This document shows positions 25,410 through 33,300 of a stretch of DNA of 64,000 nucleotides, in pieces. Source of the DNA: Pantoea sp. Cy-639. GTDB lineage: Bacteria > Pseudomonadota > Gammaproteobacteria > Pseudomonadales > Pseudomonadaceae. Positions within the stretch are counted from its first letter, which is position 1. Every line of letters starts with the position of its first letter. Both the position numbers and the translations under genes were made by a program. Under the pieces are notes generated by a model, which had not been told where the DNA came from, searched no databases, and saw nothing but the letters and a program-made list of their open reading frames with translations. The stretch lies in assembly GCF_011752525.1 (NCBI RefSeq), contig NZ_VWXI01000016.1, positions 62,001 to 126,000 of the forward strand, given 5' to 3'.

Positions 25410-25883
25410 TTACTGTTTGAATTCTTCGGCCAGAACGGCACACCAGGATTCGCCGCGTGCCCCCTGCGGCGACAGGTTCAGCGAGCGTCCGCCCGCGTGC
25501 GGGCTTATGGTAATGGTCAGGTCGGGCTTTGGCAAAACGCCCGCGCCTTTATCGGGCCACTCGAACAGGCAGAGGGGATCGCCCTCGAAGTAGTCGCGAA
25601 TGCCCATGAACTCCAGCTCCTCCGGGTCGACCAAACGATAAAGGTCGAAGTGAAAAGCGCGGATTTCGCCGATTTCATAGGGTTCCACGACGGTAAATGT
25701 CGGACTTTTCACCGCCCCTTCATGTCCCAGGCCACGGATCAGGCCACGGGACAGGGTGGTCTTGCCGGCGCCCAGGTCGCCTTCGAGAAAGATCACGCCA
25801 TGACCTTTGGTCACTTCGGCCAGCTTCGCGCCAAAGGCGACGGTGGCTGGCTCGTCGGCCAGAAACAGGGTTATGCCTGACAC
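25410..25883 (-). CDS. tsaE: tRNA t6A biosynthesis ATPase TsaE
   Basis: Small ATPase of the TsaBDE complex that makes N6-threonylcarbamoyladenosine at A37 of tRNAs reading ANN codons. The 157-aa product has the P-loop GDLGAGKTTLSRGL at about 35-48 and the SPTFTVVEPY segment. LEFMGIRDYF and LFEWPDKG also fit the family. It overlaps the end of nnrD by 13 nt and is followed 12 nt later by amiB, suggesting coupled expression. Confidence 0.96.
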   Translation of the reverse strand: MSGITLFLADEPATVAFGAKLAEVTKGHGVIFLEGDLGAGKTTLSRGLIRGLGHEGAVKSPTFTVVEPYEIGEIRAFHFDLYRLVDPEELEFMGIRDYFEGDPLCLFEWPDKGAGVLPKPDLTITISPHAGGRSLNLSPQGARGESWCAVLAEEFKQ

Positions 25884-26731
25884 GCTGAATGCTCCTCCAA
25901 CAATTCTCTAATGACCGGGACCAGATCGCTGGCCGCCAGACCTCTGCCTTTTATTCCCAGACGCTCGCCCGCGCAGGCATGCAGCCATACCCCCAGGCAG
26001 GCCGCCTGCCACGCCTCCAGCCCCTGGGCCAGCAAGGCCGCCAGCACGCCGCTGAGCACATCGCCCAGGCCCGCCCCGGCCATGGCCGGGTGGCCACGCT
26101 CACACAGCGCCAGTTGCCCGCCAGGGCCGGCCACCAGAGTGCCGGCCCCCTTGAGCACGCAAACACTGGCATGGCGACGTGCCAATTTACGCGCCGCGCC
26201 AGGCCGGTCGGCCTGCACGGCCTCGGTGGATATGCCCAGCAGGCGCGCAGCCTCACCGGGATGCGGGGTGAGGATGCTGCCGCTGGGCAAGGCCAATGGC
26301 GTGCGCGCCAGCAGGTTGAGTGCATCGGCATCCCACACCTGTGGCACGTGCGTATTGGCCACCGCCGACAGCAAGCTGCATCCCCAGGCTGCCTGACCCA
26401 GGCCGGGGCCGACCACCAGCACCGAGGCGCGTTCGAGCGGCCCCATGAGCTGGTTGGCCGAGCTCACACCCAGCCACATCACCTCGGGCAGGCGGGCCAG
26501 CCCGGCGCTGACATGCTCGGGGCGGGTCGCCACGCTGACCAGGCCGGCACCGCAGCGCAGCGCCGCCTCGCCACCGAGCAGCACCGCGCCACCGGTTCCC
26601 AGGTCACCACCGACCACCAGCACATGGCCGAAGTCCCCCTTGTGGGCATTCTCCGGGCGTGATGGCAGGCTTGCCAGGGTGAGGCTGCTGAGGGTTTGCG
26701 GGGCGCTATGAGGGTGTTTGGTCTGAGGCAT
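25871..26731 (-). CDS. nnrD: ADP-dependent NAD(P)H-hydrate dehydratase NnrD
   Basis: Repairs hydrated NAD(P)H (NADHX/NADPHX) using ADP. The 286-aa product is a YjeF C-terminal carbohydrate-kinase-like domain: KGDFGHVLVVGGD near the start, ILTPHPGEAARLL, and the nucleotide-binding MAGAGLGDVLSGVLAALLAQG near residue 220. The N-terminal epimerase (NnrE) domain found fused in E. coli is absent. The frame could start at 26794, but MPQTKHPHS at 26731 leaves a 65-bp gap to the divergent queG. It overlaps tsaE by 13 nt. Confidence 0.93.
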   Translation of the reverse strand: MPQTKHPHSAPQTLSSLTLASLPSRPENAHKGDFGHVLVVGGDLGTGGAVLLGGEAALRCGAGLVSVATRPEHVSAGLARLPEVMWLGVSSANQLMGPLERASVLVVGPGLGQAAWGCSLLSAVANTHVPQVWDADALNLLARTPLALPSGSILTPHPGEAARLLGISTEAVQADRPGAARKLARRHASVCVLKGAGTLVAGPGGQLALCERGHPAMAGAGLGDVLSGVLAALLAQGLEAWQAACLGVWLHACAGERLGIKGRGLAASDLVPVIRELLEEHSACQA

Positions 26732-26796
26732 GGGGTCAAAGGCTCCGATGTCTGGCAGAATTATACGCACCTCTGCCTGTAATGCCTTGTCCATCC

Positions 26797-27861
26797 ATGC
26801 CCGCCAATCTTCCAGACACCGCCGCCCTGGCCCAATCCATCAAGGAATGGGGCCATGAACTTGGTTTTGCCCATGTCGGCATTGCCGGCATCGACCTGGG
26901 CGAGCACGAGCAGCACCTGCAGCGCTGGCTCGCGGCCGGCTACAACGGCGAGATGGAATACATGGGTGAGCATGGCCACAGGCGCTCGCGTCCTGCCGAG
27001 CTGATCCCCGGAACGATACGGGTGATTTCGCTGCGCATGGACTACTTGCCCGGCGACACGCAGATGGCCAAGCGTCTGGCCGAACCGGAAAAGGCCTATA
27101 TCGCCCGGTATGCCTTGGGTCGCGACTACCACAAGCTGGTGCGCAAGCGCGTGCAGCACTTTGCCGACCGGATCCAGGCCGCCATCGGGCCGTTCGGCTA
27201 CCGCGCCTTCGTCGATAGCGCCCCGGTACTGGAAAAGGCCCTGGCACAGGAGGCGGGGCTTGGCTGGATCGGCAAGAACACGCTGCTGCTGAACCGCAAG
27301 GCTGGCAGCTATTTCTTCCTCGCCGAGCTGTTCGTCGACCTGCCGCTGCCGATCGATGGCGTGCAGGGCAGCGATCACTGTGGCCGTTGCCAGGCGTGCC
27401 TGGACATCTGCCCCACCCAGGCTTTCGTCGGCCCCTATCAACTCGACGCTCGGCGCTGCATTTCATATCTGACCATCGAGCTGCGCCACTCCATTCCGGT
27501 GGAATTGCGCCCACTGATCGGCAACCGGGTATTCGGCTGCGACGACTGCCAGTTGGTATGCCCTTGGAACCGCTTCGCCAAGACCACCAGCGAGGATGAC
27601 TTCATGCCGCGTCGCGGCCTGGACAACATCGAGCTGGCCGAGCTGTTCCTGTGGGATGAAAAGCGCTTCCTTGGCTGCACCGAGGGCTCGCCGTTGCGGC
27701 GCGCGGGGTACGAGCGGTTCTCGCGCAACCTGGCGGTGGGATTGGGCAATGCGCCTACCACGATTCCGGTGCTGGAGGCGTTGAATGCACGGAGGAACGA
27801 TCCTTCAGAGCTGGTCCGCGAGCATGTGGAGTGGGCGCTGGCGCAGCACAACGCGCTTTAA
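26797..27861 (+). CDS. queG: Epoxyqueuosine reductase QueG
   Basis: Cobalamin- and iron-sulfur-dependent enzyme that reduces epoxyqueuosine to queuosine in tRNA, the last step of the pathway. The 354-aa product has the QueG core (MDYLPGDT, ARYALGRDYHKL, FVDSAPVLEKALAQEAGLGWIGKNT). It has two 4Fe-4S motifs, CGRCQACLDICP and CDDCQLVCPWN. Two ATGs are possible (26782 and 26797). The second matches the spacing of the E. coli protein, but neither has a good ribosome site. The gene diverges from nnrD over a very short gap and ends just before the large repeat region. Confidence 0.95.
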   Translation: MPANLPDTAALAQSIKEWGHELGFAHVGIAGIDLGEHEQHLQRWLAAGYNGEMEYMGEHGHRRSRPAELIPGTIRVISLRMDYLPGDTQMAKRLAEPEKAYIARYALGRDYHKLVRKRVQHFADRIQAAIGPFGYRAFVDSAPVLEKALAQEAGLGWIGKNTLLLNRKAGSYFFLAELFVDLPLPIDGVQGSDHCGRCQACLDICPTQAFVGPYQLDARRCISYLTIELRHSIPVELRPLIGNRVFGCDDCQLVCPWNRFAKTTSEDDFMPRRGLDNIELAELFLWDEKRFLGCTEGSPLRRAGYERFSRNLAVGLGNAPTTIPVLEALNARRNDPSELVREHVEWALAQHNAL

Positions 27862-27893
27862 GCCAGGTTGCCACCAATGATAGCCCTGACCAG

Positions 27894-27917
27894 CTTTGGC
27901 TTTGGCTTTGGCTTTGG
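27894..27917. repeat. Tandem repeat (ctttgg)x4
   Basis: Four perfect copies of the hexamer ctttgg lie 32 nt after the queG stop. It is the shortest of three tandem repeats in this gene-free region. Confidence 0.9.
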
Positions 27918-27984
27918 CTGACAAAAGTTTCCCGCTGTATTAACGAGCGATAGCTGCGTCAGCCCAGGCGCCGCCCGTACTTTC

Positions 27985-28233
27985 GCGACTTCAGGAGGCT
28001 GAGCGCAGGCGTCTGGAGGGCCAGGTGCGCAGCACCCCTCGGCGTAGCCGAGGGCGCGAGATGTAGACTTGCGTAGCAAGTCGGAGGCCGCGCTGGCCCG
28101 CAAGACGCCGGAGCGAAGGAACCCGGAGCGAAGCGTAGGGCCGGATGAACGGAGCGCAGCGTTTTTTGGTTACTTTTTGTCGCGTTTGACAAAAAGTGAC
28201 CCGCCGTAAGGGCGGAAAGGTGACTAAGCGTCG
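27985..28233 (+). repeat. Left copy of a ~245-bp structured inverted repeat
   Basis: This copy lies in the gene-free region 27862-28789. Its segment 28017-28100 is identical (84 of 84 nt) to the reverse complement of 28523-28606 in the right copy; the rest matches with scattered changes. It contains several hairpins. These are ccctcggc-gta-gccgaggg (28036-28054), gacttgc-gta-gcaagtc (28066-28082), a 14-bp stem at 28168-28201, and ccgcc-gtaag-ggcgg (28201-28215). No convincing ORF is present. Elements like this are, from memory, scattered in Pseudomonas genomes, so this may be one family member; that needs a genome search. Confidence 0.9.
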
Positions 28234-28287
28234 ATAAATCAAATGAATGCGTATAGAACTATCGAAACCCGCCTCGACTCGCTTTGG

Positions 28288-28343
28288 CTTTTGGCTTTTG
28301 GCTTTTGGCTTTTGGCTTTTGGCTTTTGGCTTTTGGCTTTTGG
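28288..28343. repeat. Tandem repeat (cttttgg)x8
   Basis: Eight perfect copies of the heptamer cttttgg, preceded by one ctttgg hexamer, lie in the spacer between the two inverted copies. The unit differs by one T from the hexamer repeat at 27894-27917. Perfect copies suggest recent slippage. Confidence 0.92.
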
Positions 28344-28393
28344 CTTTTCAAAGCGTCGGTTTTGATACTTGTATGCGCATTCGTTTTCAATGC

Positions 28394-28638
28394 CGACGCA
28401 TAGTCACCTTTCCGCCCTTACGGCGGGTCCCTTTTTGAAGGATCAAAAAGGAACCAAAAAATCCTCGCTCCATCATCCGGCCCCTACGCTTCGCTTCGGG
28501 GTCCCCTCGCTCCGGTGCCCTCCGGGCCAGCGCGGCCTCCGACTTGCTACGCAAGTCTACATCTCGCGCCCTCGGCTACGCCGAGGGGTGCTGCGCACCT
28601 GGCCCTACAGGCACCTACACTCGGCCTCCTGAAGTCGC
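28394..28638 (-). repeat. Right copy of the ~245-bp structured inverted repeat
   Basis: This is the inverted partner of 27985-28233. The perfect core is 28523-28606. Its long hairpin (28426-28455) has a 13-bp stem that pairs as in the left copy. Two base pairs are swapped in a compensating way (A-T to C-G and T-A to A-T), and the same G-T wobble is kept. This argues for a structure under selection and against simple recent duplication of one arm only. No gene is seen inside. Confidence 0.9.
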
Positions 28639-28674
28639 AATAGGTGTCGCCTGGACTATCGCGCACTTAGAAGC

Positions 28675-28734
28675 AAGAGCAAGAGCAAGAGCAAGAGCAA
28701 GAGCAAGAGCAAGAGCAAGAGCAAGAGCAAGAGC
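28675..28734. repeat. Tandem repeat (aagagc)x10
   Basis: Ten perfect copies of the hexamer aagagc, ending in an imperfect aagaag, lie just outside the right inverted copy and 56 nt before the stop of the TRIC gene. It is unrelated in sequence to the two ctttgg-type repeats. Confidence 0.92.
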
Positions 28735-28789
28735 AAGAAGAGAAGCTTCCTGCAATCGGGCATATACCGCGACAGCGAGAACTATATGC

Positions 28790-29401
28790 TCACTGCTGAT
28801 CGTTATAGTGGAACTTCGGCATTTCCCAATGGAACCGAATCGCCAACAACCGCACCAGAAAACCACCGAACAACGTCAACAACATCGCCTGCTCAGCCGG
28901 CACCTTGAAGTACACACAGCCCAGATAGAACCACGCCGCCGCAAACGACACACTGGCGTAGAGCTCACGCCGAAACACCAACGGGATGTCGTTACAGAAG
29001 ATATCCCGCAGGATCCCACCGAACACCCCCGTGATCACCCCACTGATCGAAGCAACCAAGAACCCCTGCCCCATCTCCAGCGCAGTCATGCAGCCAATCA
29101 AGGTGAACGCCACCAACCCCAGGGCATCGAGCACCAGGAACAACGAACGCAAATGACGCATCAACGGCGCGATGAAAATCGTCAGCAACGCCGCGAAACT
29201 GGTCAGCACCAAGTATTCCGGGTGTTTCACCCAAGTCAGCGGGTAATGGCCGAGCAGCACATCGCGCACCGAACCACCACCCAAGGCAGTGACACACGCG
29301 ATCAGCACCACGCCGAACCAGTCCATGCCCCGCCGACCGGCAGACAAGGCGCCAGTCATGGCTTCAGCGGTAATGGCGATGAGGTAGAGCATCAACAGCA
29401 T
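28790..29401 (-). CDS. TRIC-type cation channel (YadS/UPF0126 family)
   Basis: Inner-membrane protein with seven predicted helices in two similar halves. Each half carries the family Gly-rich block (ALGGGSVRDVLLG in the first, TGVFGGILRDIFCNDIP in the second). Bacterial relatives form trimeric potassium-permeable channels; other proposals, such as glycine transport, exist. The 204-aa length fits. The open frame could begin 30 codons earlier with an Arg-rich stretch. The ATG at 29401 starts the first helix directly and matches the family. It lies downstream of orn on the same strand, 92 nt away. Confidence 0.9.
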   Translation of the reverse strand: MLLMLYLIAITAEAMTGALSAGRRGMDWFGVVLIACVTALGGGSVRDVLLGHYPLTWVKHPEYLVLTSFAALLTIFIAPLMRHLRSLFLVLDALGLVAFTLIGCMTALEMGQGFLVASISGVITGVFGGILRDIFCNDIPLVFRRELYASVSFAAAWFYLGCVYFKVPAEQAMLLTLFGGFLVRLLAIRFHWEMPKFHYNDQQ

Positions 29402-29493
29402 GGTGCGGCCCCGAGCAGGAAAGGCGCGCAGTCTACCCAGTCGCGCGCGGCTCCAAAAGGGGGCGCGCCGACGAACGCCGGCGCCCGACAAAG

Positions 29494-30036
29494 TCAGACC
29501 TTGATGAAGTGCTCGCGATAGTGACGCAACTCGGCGATGGACTCGCGGATATCGTCCAGCGCCAGGTGGGTATTGCCCTTCTTGAAGCTGTCACGCACCT
29601 CCGGAGCCCAGCGCGCAGCCAACTCCTTGAGGGTGGAAACATCCAGGTTGCGATAGTGGAAATAACCTTCCAGCGCCGGCATGTGCCGATAAAGGAAACG
29701 ACGATCCTGACAGATGCTGTTGCCGCAGATCGGCGATTTGCCCTTCGGCACCCACTGCTCGAGGAAAGCAATCGTCTGCGCCTCGGCCTCGGCCATGCTC
29801 ACCGTGCTCTCGCGCACACGCTGGGTCAGGCCCGAGGCTCCGTGGGTGCGGGTGTTCCACTCGTCCATGCGCGCCAGCACGTCGTCGCTGTGGTGGATGG
29901 CGATCACCGGGCCCTCGGCCAGGGTATTCAGCTCGCTGTCGGTGACGATGGTCGCCATCTCGATGATGACGTCGCTGTCCGGATCCAGGCCGGTCATTTC
30001 CAGATCGATCCAGATCAGGTTCTGTGGGTTCTGCAT
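29494..30036 (-). CDS. orn: Oligoribonuclease
   Basis: DEDD-family 3'-5' exonuclease that degrades 2-5 nt RNAs, including pGpG from cyclic-di-GMP turnover; essential in many Pseudomonas. The 180-aa product has the exonuclease motif I IDLEMTGLD at about residues 9-17. Motif II lies near GNSICQDRRF and the C-terminal motif III near HLALDDIRESI. The start at 30036 gives the conserved MQNPQNLIWIDLE; the longer frame runs into the intergenic and rsgA start region. It diverges from rsgA over 109 nt, an arrangement conserved across gammaproteobacteria. Confidence 0.97.
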   Translation of the reverse strand: MQNPQNLIWIDLEMTGLDPDSDVIIEMATIVTDSELNTLAEGPVIAIHHSDDVLARMDEWNTRTHGASGLTQRVRESTVSMAEAEAQTIAFLEQWVPKGKSPICGNSICQDRRFLYRHMPALEGYFHYRNLDVSTLKELAARWAPEVRDSFKKGNTHLALDDIRESIAELRHYREHFIKV

Positions 30037-30145
30037 GAAAGTGCTCCTCGAATAGCCCGTCATATTAGCCCAGCACGGCGGCTCGTGGGCGCACCGTGCT
30101 AAACTGCACGCCGTTTTCTTTCTGCCCCGCCGACACGGAACCTTC

Positions 30146-31177
30146 ATGGCCAAACGCCAGCTCAACCGCCGCCAGAACTGGCGCATCGAAAAGATCCAGG
30201 GTGAACGCGCCGCACGCGCCGCCAAACGCGAGCAGCATGTGCTGCAAGAGCTGGAAGGCGGCGATCTCGGCCCTGAGCAGTTGGGCCTGGTGATCGCCCA
30301 CTTCGGTGTACAGGTCGAAGTCGAGGCTCAGGACGGCGAAGCCGCCGGCCAGGTGTTCCGCTGCCACCTGCGGGCCAACCTGCCGGCGCTGGTCACCGGC
30401 GACCGCGTGGTCTGGCGCGCAGGCAACCAGGGCATCGGTGTGATCGTCGCGCAGATGCCGCGCAGCACCGAGCTATGCCGGCCCAACAACCATGGCCAGC
30501 TCAAACCCGTGGCGGCCAACGTCGACCTGATCGTGATCGTCTTCGCCCCGGCACCAGAACCCCATCCGAACCTGATCGACCGCTACCTGGTAGCTGCCGA
30601 GCACGCCGGCATTCGCCCGCTGCTGCTGCTGAACAAGGCAGACCTGATCGACGACGACAACGCGCCGACCCTCAACGCCATGCTCGAGGTCTATCGCAGC
30701 CTGGGCTATCCGCTGCTGGAGGTGTCCGCTCACCAGGGTGACGGCATGCAGCGCCTGCAACAGACTCTCGACGGCCACATCAGCGTGTTCGTCGGCCAGT
30801 CGGGGGTGGGCAAGTCATCGCTGGTCAACAGCCTGCTGCCGGATGCCGGCACCCGCGTCGGCGACCTGTCGGAGTGGTCCGGCCAAGGCACCCACACCAC
30901 CACCACCGCACGTCTGTACCACTTCCCCAACGGCGGCGACCTGATCGACTCCCCCGGCATTCGCGAGTTCGGCCTCGGCCATGTCAGCCGCGACGACGTG
31001 GAAGACGGTTTCATCGAGTTCCGCGAGCTGATCGGCAACTGCCGCTTCCGCGACTGCAAGCATGACCGCGAACCCGGTTGCGCACTGCTCAAGGCGCTGG
31101 ACGAGGGCCGTGTGACGCAACAGCGGATGAACAGCTACCGCTCGATCATCGCCAGCCTGCCTGAAGACAGCTACTGA
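30146..31177 (+). CDS. rsgA: Ribosome small-subunit GTPase RsgA
   Basis: Circularly permuted GTPase that assists late 30S assembly. The 343-aa product has an OB fold (about 40-110) and G4 NKAD near residue 168. P-loop GQSGVGKSS comes after G4 (the permutation), then DSPGI (G3). A C-terminal zinc site CRFRDCKHDREPGC completes it. It is divergent from orn and faces motB across a bidirectional terminator. Confidence 0.97.
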   Translation: MAKRQLNRRQNWRIEKIQGERAARAAKREQHVLQELEGGDLGPEQLGLVIAHFGVQVEVEAQDGEAAGQVFRCHLRANLPALVTGDRVVWRAGNQGIGVIVAQMPRSTELCRPNNHGQLKPVAANVDLIVIVFAPAPEPHPNLIDRYLVAAEHAGIRPLLLLNKADLIDDDNAPTLNAMLEVYRSLGYPLLEVSAHQGDGMQRLQQTLDGHISVFVGQSGVGKSSLVNSLLPDAGTRVGDLSEWSGQGTHTTTTARLYHFPNGGDLIDSPGIREFGLGHVSRDDVEDGFIEFRELIGNCRFRDCKHDREPGCALLKALDEGRVTQQRMNSYRSIIASLPEDSY

Positions 31178-31218
31178 GAGCTTGCGCCGCGGGCAGGACC
31201 GCTACGGACGCTGAATGC

Positions 31219-31278
31219 ACAAGGGCCGCAGCACGCCTCATCACGGGAAACCCCGGTGAAGCGCGCTGCGGCCCTTGT
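31219..31278. terminator. Bidirectional hairpin between rsgA and motB
   Basis: A 14-bp perfect inverted repeat (acaagggccgcagc at 31219-31232, complement at 31265-31278) lies in the 103-nt convergent gap. T-rich flanks are weak, so termination in both directions is likely but not certain. Confidence 0.65.
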
Positions 31279-31280
31279 CG

Positions 31281-32315
31281 TTACTGGCCCTTGGCCTCGT
31301 CCATCTTCAGGACACCGTCTTCGAAGATATTCAGCTTCTGGCGCAGTTCACGTGGCTGCATCGGCGCCTGGCCAGCCGCATCGCTCGCGCCCGGCGCAGC
31401 GGGTGCCGCGGCACCGGGTGTACCGGTGGCCGGCGGCGTCGCTGCCGGCGGTGCCTCCGGCGCGCCCTGCTCACCTTCGATGGTGCGCTGGGCCTTCTTG
31501 GTCAGGACGATGATGTCGATGCGACGGTTGACCGGGTTGAACGGGTTCTCGCGATCGAACAGCGACGACGAGGCATAACCGACGACGCGGGCGACCTGGG
31601 CATCCGGGTACCCCCCGGCGACCAGCGCGCGACGCGCAGCGTTGGCGCGGTTGGCCGACAGCTCCCAGTTGCCGAAATCACCGGTGCCGGCATACGGCTT
31701 GGCGTCGGTATGGCCACTGATGCTGATCTTGTTCGGTACCGCCTTGATGGTGTCGGCCATCGCCAGCAGGATGTCCTCGAAGTAAGGCTGCAGGCGTGCG
31801 CTGCCCAGGTCGAACATCGGCCGGTTCTCGGCGTCCATGATCTGGATGCGCAGGCCATCCTGGGTGATCTCGAACAGGATCTGGTCCTTGAACTTCTGCA
31901 GCTGCGGGTTTTCCTCGACCTTGTTCTGCAACTCCTGCAACAGCAGTTCGAGGCGCTCGCGCTCCACCTGCTCGGCCATGGTCTCGACCTTGTCCTTGTC
32001 CAGCTGGATGCTGGTGTCAGGCGTCGGCTCGGACTTCTCTTCCGGATTGATGGTCCTTTCCGGCGCCAGCTGCGGCGTGCCGCCCAGGTCGATGATGTAC
32101 GGCGTGCCGCTCTCGGAGAAGCCGATCGGGTCCTTGAAGTAGCCGGCAATGGCGATCTTCTGCTCGGGCGTGGCGGTGGACAGCAGCCACAGCACGAGGA
32201 AGAACGCCATCATCGCCGTGGCGAAGTCGGCGAAGGCGATCTTCCAGGCCCCGCCATGGTGGCCGTCGCCGAAGCGCTTGACGCGCTTGACGATGATGGG
32301 CTGATTGTTCTCCAT
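31281..32315 (-). CDS. motB: Flagellar motor stator protein MotB
   Basis: Stator subunit anchored to peptidoglycan that conducts protons with MotA. The 344-aa product has one helix with the proton-binding Asp30 (AFADFATAMMAFF). The OmpA-like peptidoglycan domain (SISGHTDAKPY, NWELSANRA, NRRIDI) follows. A Pro/Ala-rich tail of about 60 residues follows the domain. It lies 3 nt downstream of motA and is therefore co-transcribed from the FliA promoter upstream of motA. Confidence 0.97.
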   Translation of the reverse strand: MENNQPIIVKRVKRFGDGHHGGAWKIAFADFATAMMAFFLVLWLLSTATPEQKIAIAGYFKDPIGFSESGTPYIIDLGGTPQLAPERTINPEEKSEPTPDTSIQLDKDKVETMAEQVERERLELLLQELQNKVEENPQLQKFKDQILFEITQDGLRIQIMDAENRPMFDLGSARLQPYFEDILLAMADTIKAVPNKISISGHTDAKPYAGTGDFGNWELSANRANAARRALVAGGYPDAQVARVVGYASSSLFDRENPFNPVNRRIDIIVLTKKAQRTIEGEQGAPEAPPAATPPATGTPGAAAPAAPGASDAAGQAPMQPRELRQKLNIFEDGVLKMDEAKGQ

Positions 32316-32318
32316 GGC

Positions 32319-33170
32319 TTAGCGACCGCGTACCGCTTGTTCCAGCTCGGCGAAGCTCGGACGGTGCGCCGGGTACAGCACCTTGCGCCCGAACTCGACC
32401 GCCAGCGATGGTGGCATGCCCGAAGCCGAGGCCACCAGCGAGGCCTTGATCGCCTCGTAGACGTTCAGCTCTTCCTTGGCATCATGGCGCAGGGAGTTGG
32501 CCAACGGGCCGAAGAAGCCGTAGGCGGCAAGAATACCGAAGAAGGTACCGACCAGCGCCGCACCCACATGCAGGCCGATGGACTTCTGGTCGCCATCGCC
32601 CAGCGAGGCCATGGTCACCACGATACCCAGTACCGCCGCGACGATACCGAAGCCCGGCATGCCGTCGGCGATGCCAGTGACCGCATGGGACGGATGCTCG
32701 AGCTCTTCCTTCATGCTCAGCAGCTCCATGTCGAACAGGCCTTCGAGCTCATGGGGCGCCATGTTGCCGGTGGACATGATGCGCAGGTAGTCGCAGATGA
32801 ACGCCGTCATGCGCTCATCACCCAGCACTGCCGGGTACTTGGCGAAGATCGGGCTGGCCGCGGCGTCCTCGATGTCACCCTCGATGGCCATCATGCCTTC
32901 GCGACGGCTCTTGTTGAGGATCTCGTACACCAGGCCCAGCACTTCCAGGTAGAAGGTGTGGGTGAAGCGGGTGCCGAACATCTTCAGCGACTTCTTGATT
33001 ACATGCATGGTCATGTAACCAGGGTTGGCCTGGAGGAACGCACCGAAGGCCGCGCCGCCGATGATCAGCACCTCGAACGGTTGGATCAGAGCCGCGATCT
33101 TGCCGTGGGAAAGCACGTAGCCGCCGAGCACGCTCGCGAATACGACGATGATGCCGATAATTTTAGCCAT
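32319..33170 (-). CDS. motA: Flagellar motor stator protein MotA
   Basis: Four-helix inner-membrane stator protein that drives flagellar rotation. The 283-aa product shows the MotA cytoplasmic loop with charged residues and the conserved Pro/Gly helix 3-4 region (IADGMPGFGIVAAVLGIVVTM). The start ATG is 33170. A near-consensus sigma-28 promoter sits upstream, and the leader would be about 57 nt. Confidence 0.97.
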   Translation of the reverse strand: MAKIIGIIVVFASVLGGYVLSHGKIAALIQPFEVLIIGGAAFGAFLQANPGYMTMHVIKKSLKMFGTRFTHTFYLEVLGLVYEILNKSRREGMMAIEGDIEDAAASPIFAKYPAVLGDERMTAFICDYLRIMSTGNMAPHELEGLFDMELLSMKEELEHPSHAVTGIADGMPGFGIVAAVLGIVVTMASLGDGDQKSIGLHVGAALVGTFFGILAAYGFFGPLANSLRHDAKEELNVYEAIKASLVASASGMPPSLAVEFGRKVLYPAHRPSFAELEQAVRGR

Positions 33171-33234
33171 AAGTTGGAAGCACTTGCTGTCGTGGTCAGG
33201 GTAAGGGACGGGAGCCTTGAAACTCTTCTTCTAC

Positions 33235-33261
33235 TTATCGGCAGAACTGCGCCAGACTATA
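33235..33261 (-). promoter_or_regulatory. FliA (sigma-28) promoter of motAB
   Basis: On the minus strand, TATAGTCT-N11-GCCGATAA lies about 65-90 nt upstream of the motA start. The -10 half is identical to the sigma-28 consensus and the -35 half matches 6 of 8 positions. Control of motor genes by FliA is established in Pseudomonas and enterobacteria. Confidence 0.85.
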
Positions 33262-33300
33262 GCCACTCATTGCGAAAAGCCAGTTCGGACTGATGTCAAT

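Noticed and set aside
28247..28438. Open frame reading the cttttgg repeat as Phe/Leu/Trp/Gly-rich peptide
   Set aside because: Its repeat-driven hydrophobic composition is a by-product of the heptamer; there is no ribosome site and it runs into the inverted copy.
27862..28789. Insertion sequence or CRISPR in the gene-free repeat region
   Set aside because: No transposase or cas gene; the tandem repeats have no spacers; and the ~245-bp inverted copies enclose only 160 bp of non-coding DNA.
28544..29521. Long plus-strand frame crossing the aagagc repeat and the TRIC gene
   Set aside because: Alternating Ala-Arg from the repeat, then antisense to a well-supported membrane protein; composition is not protein-like.
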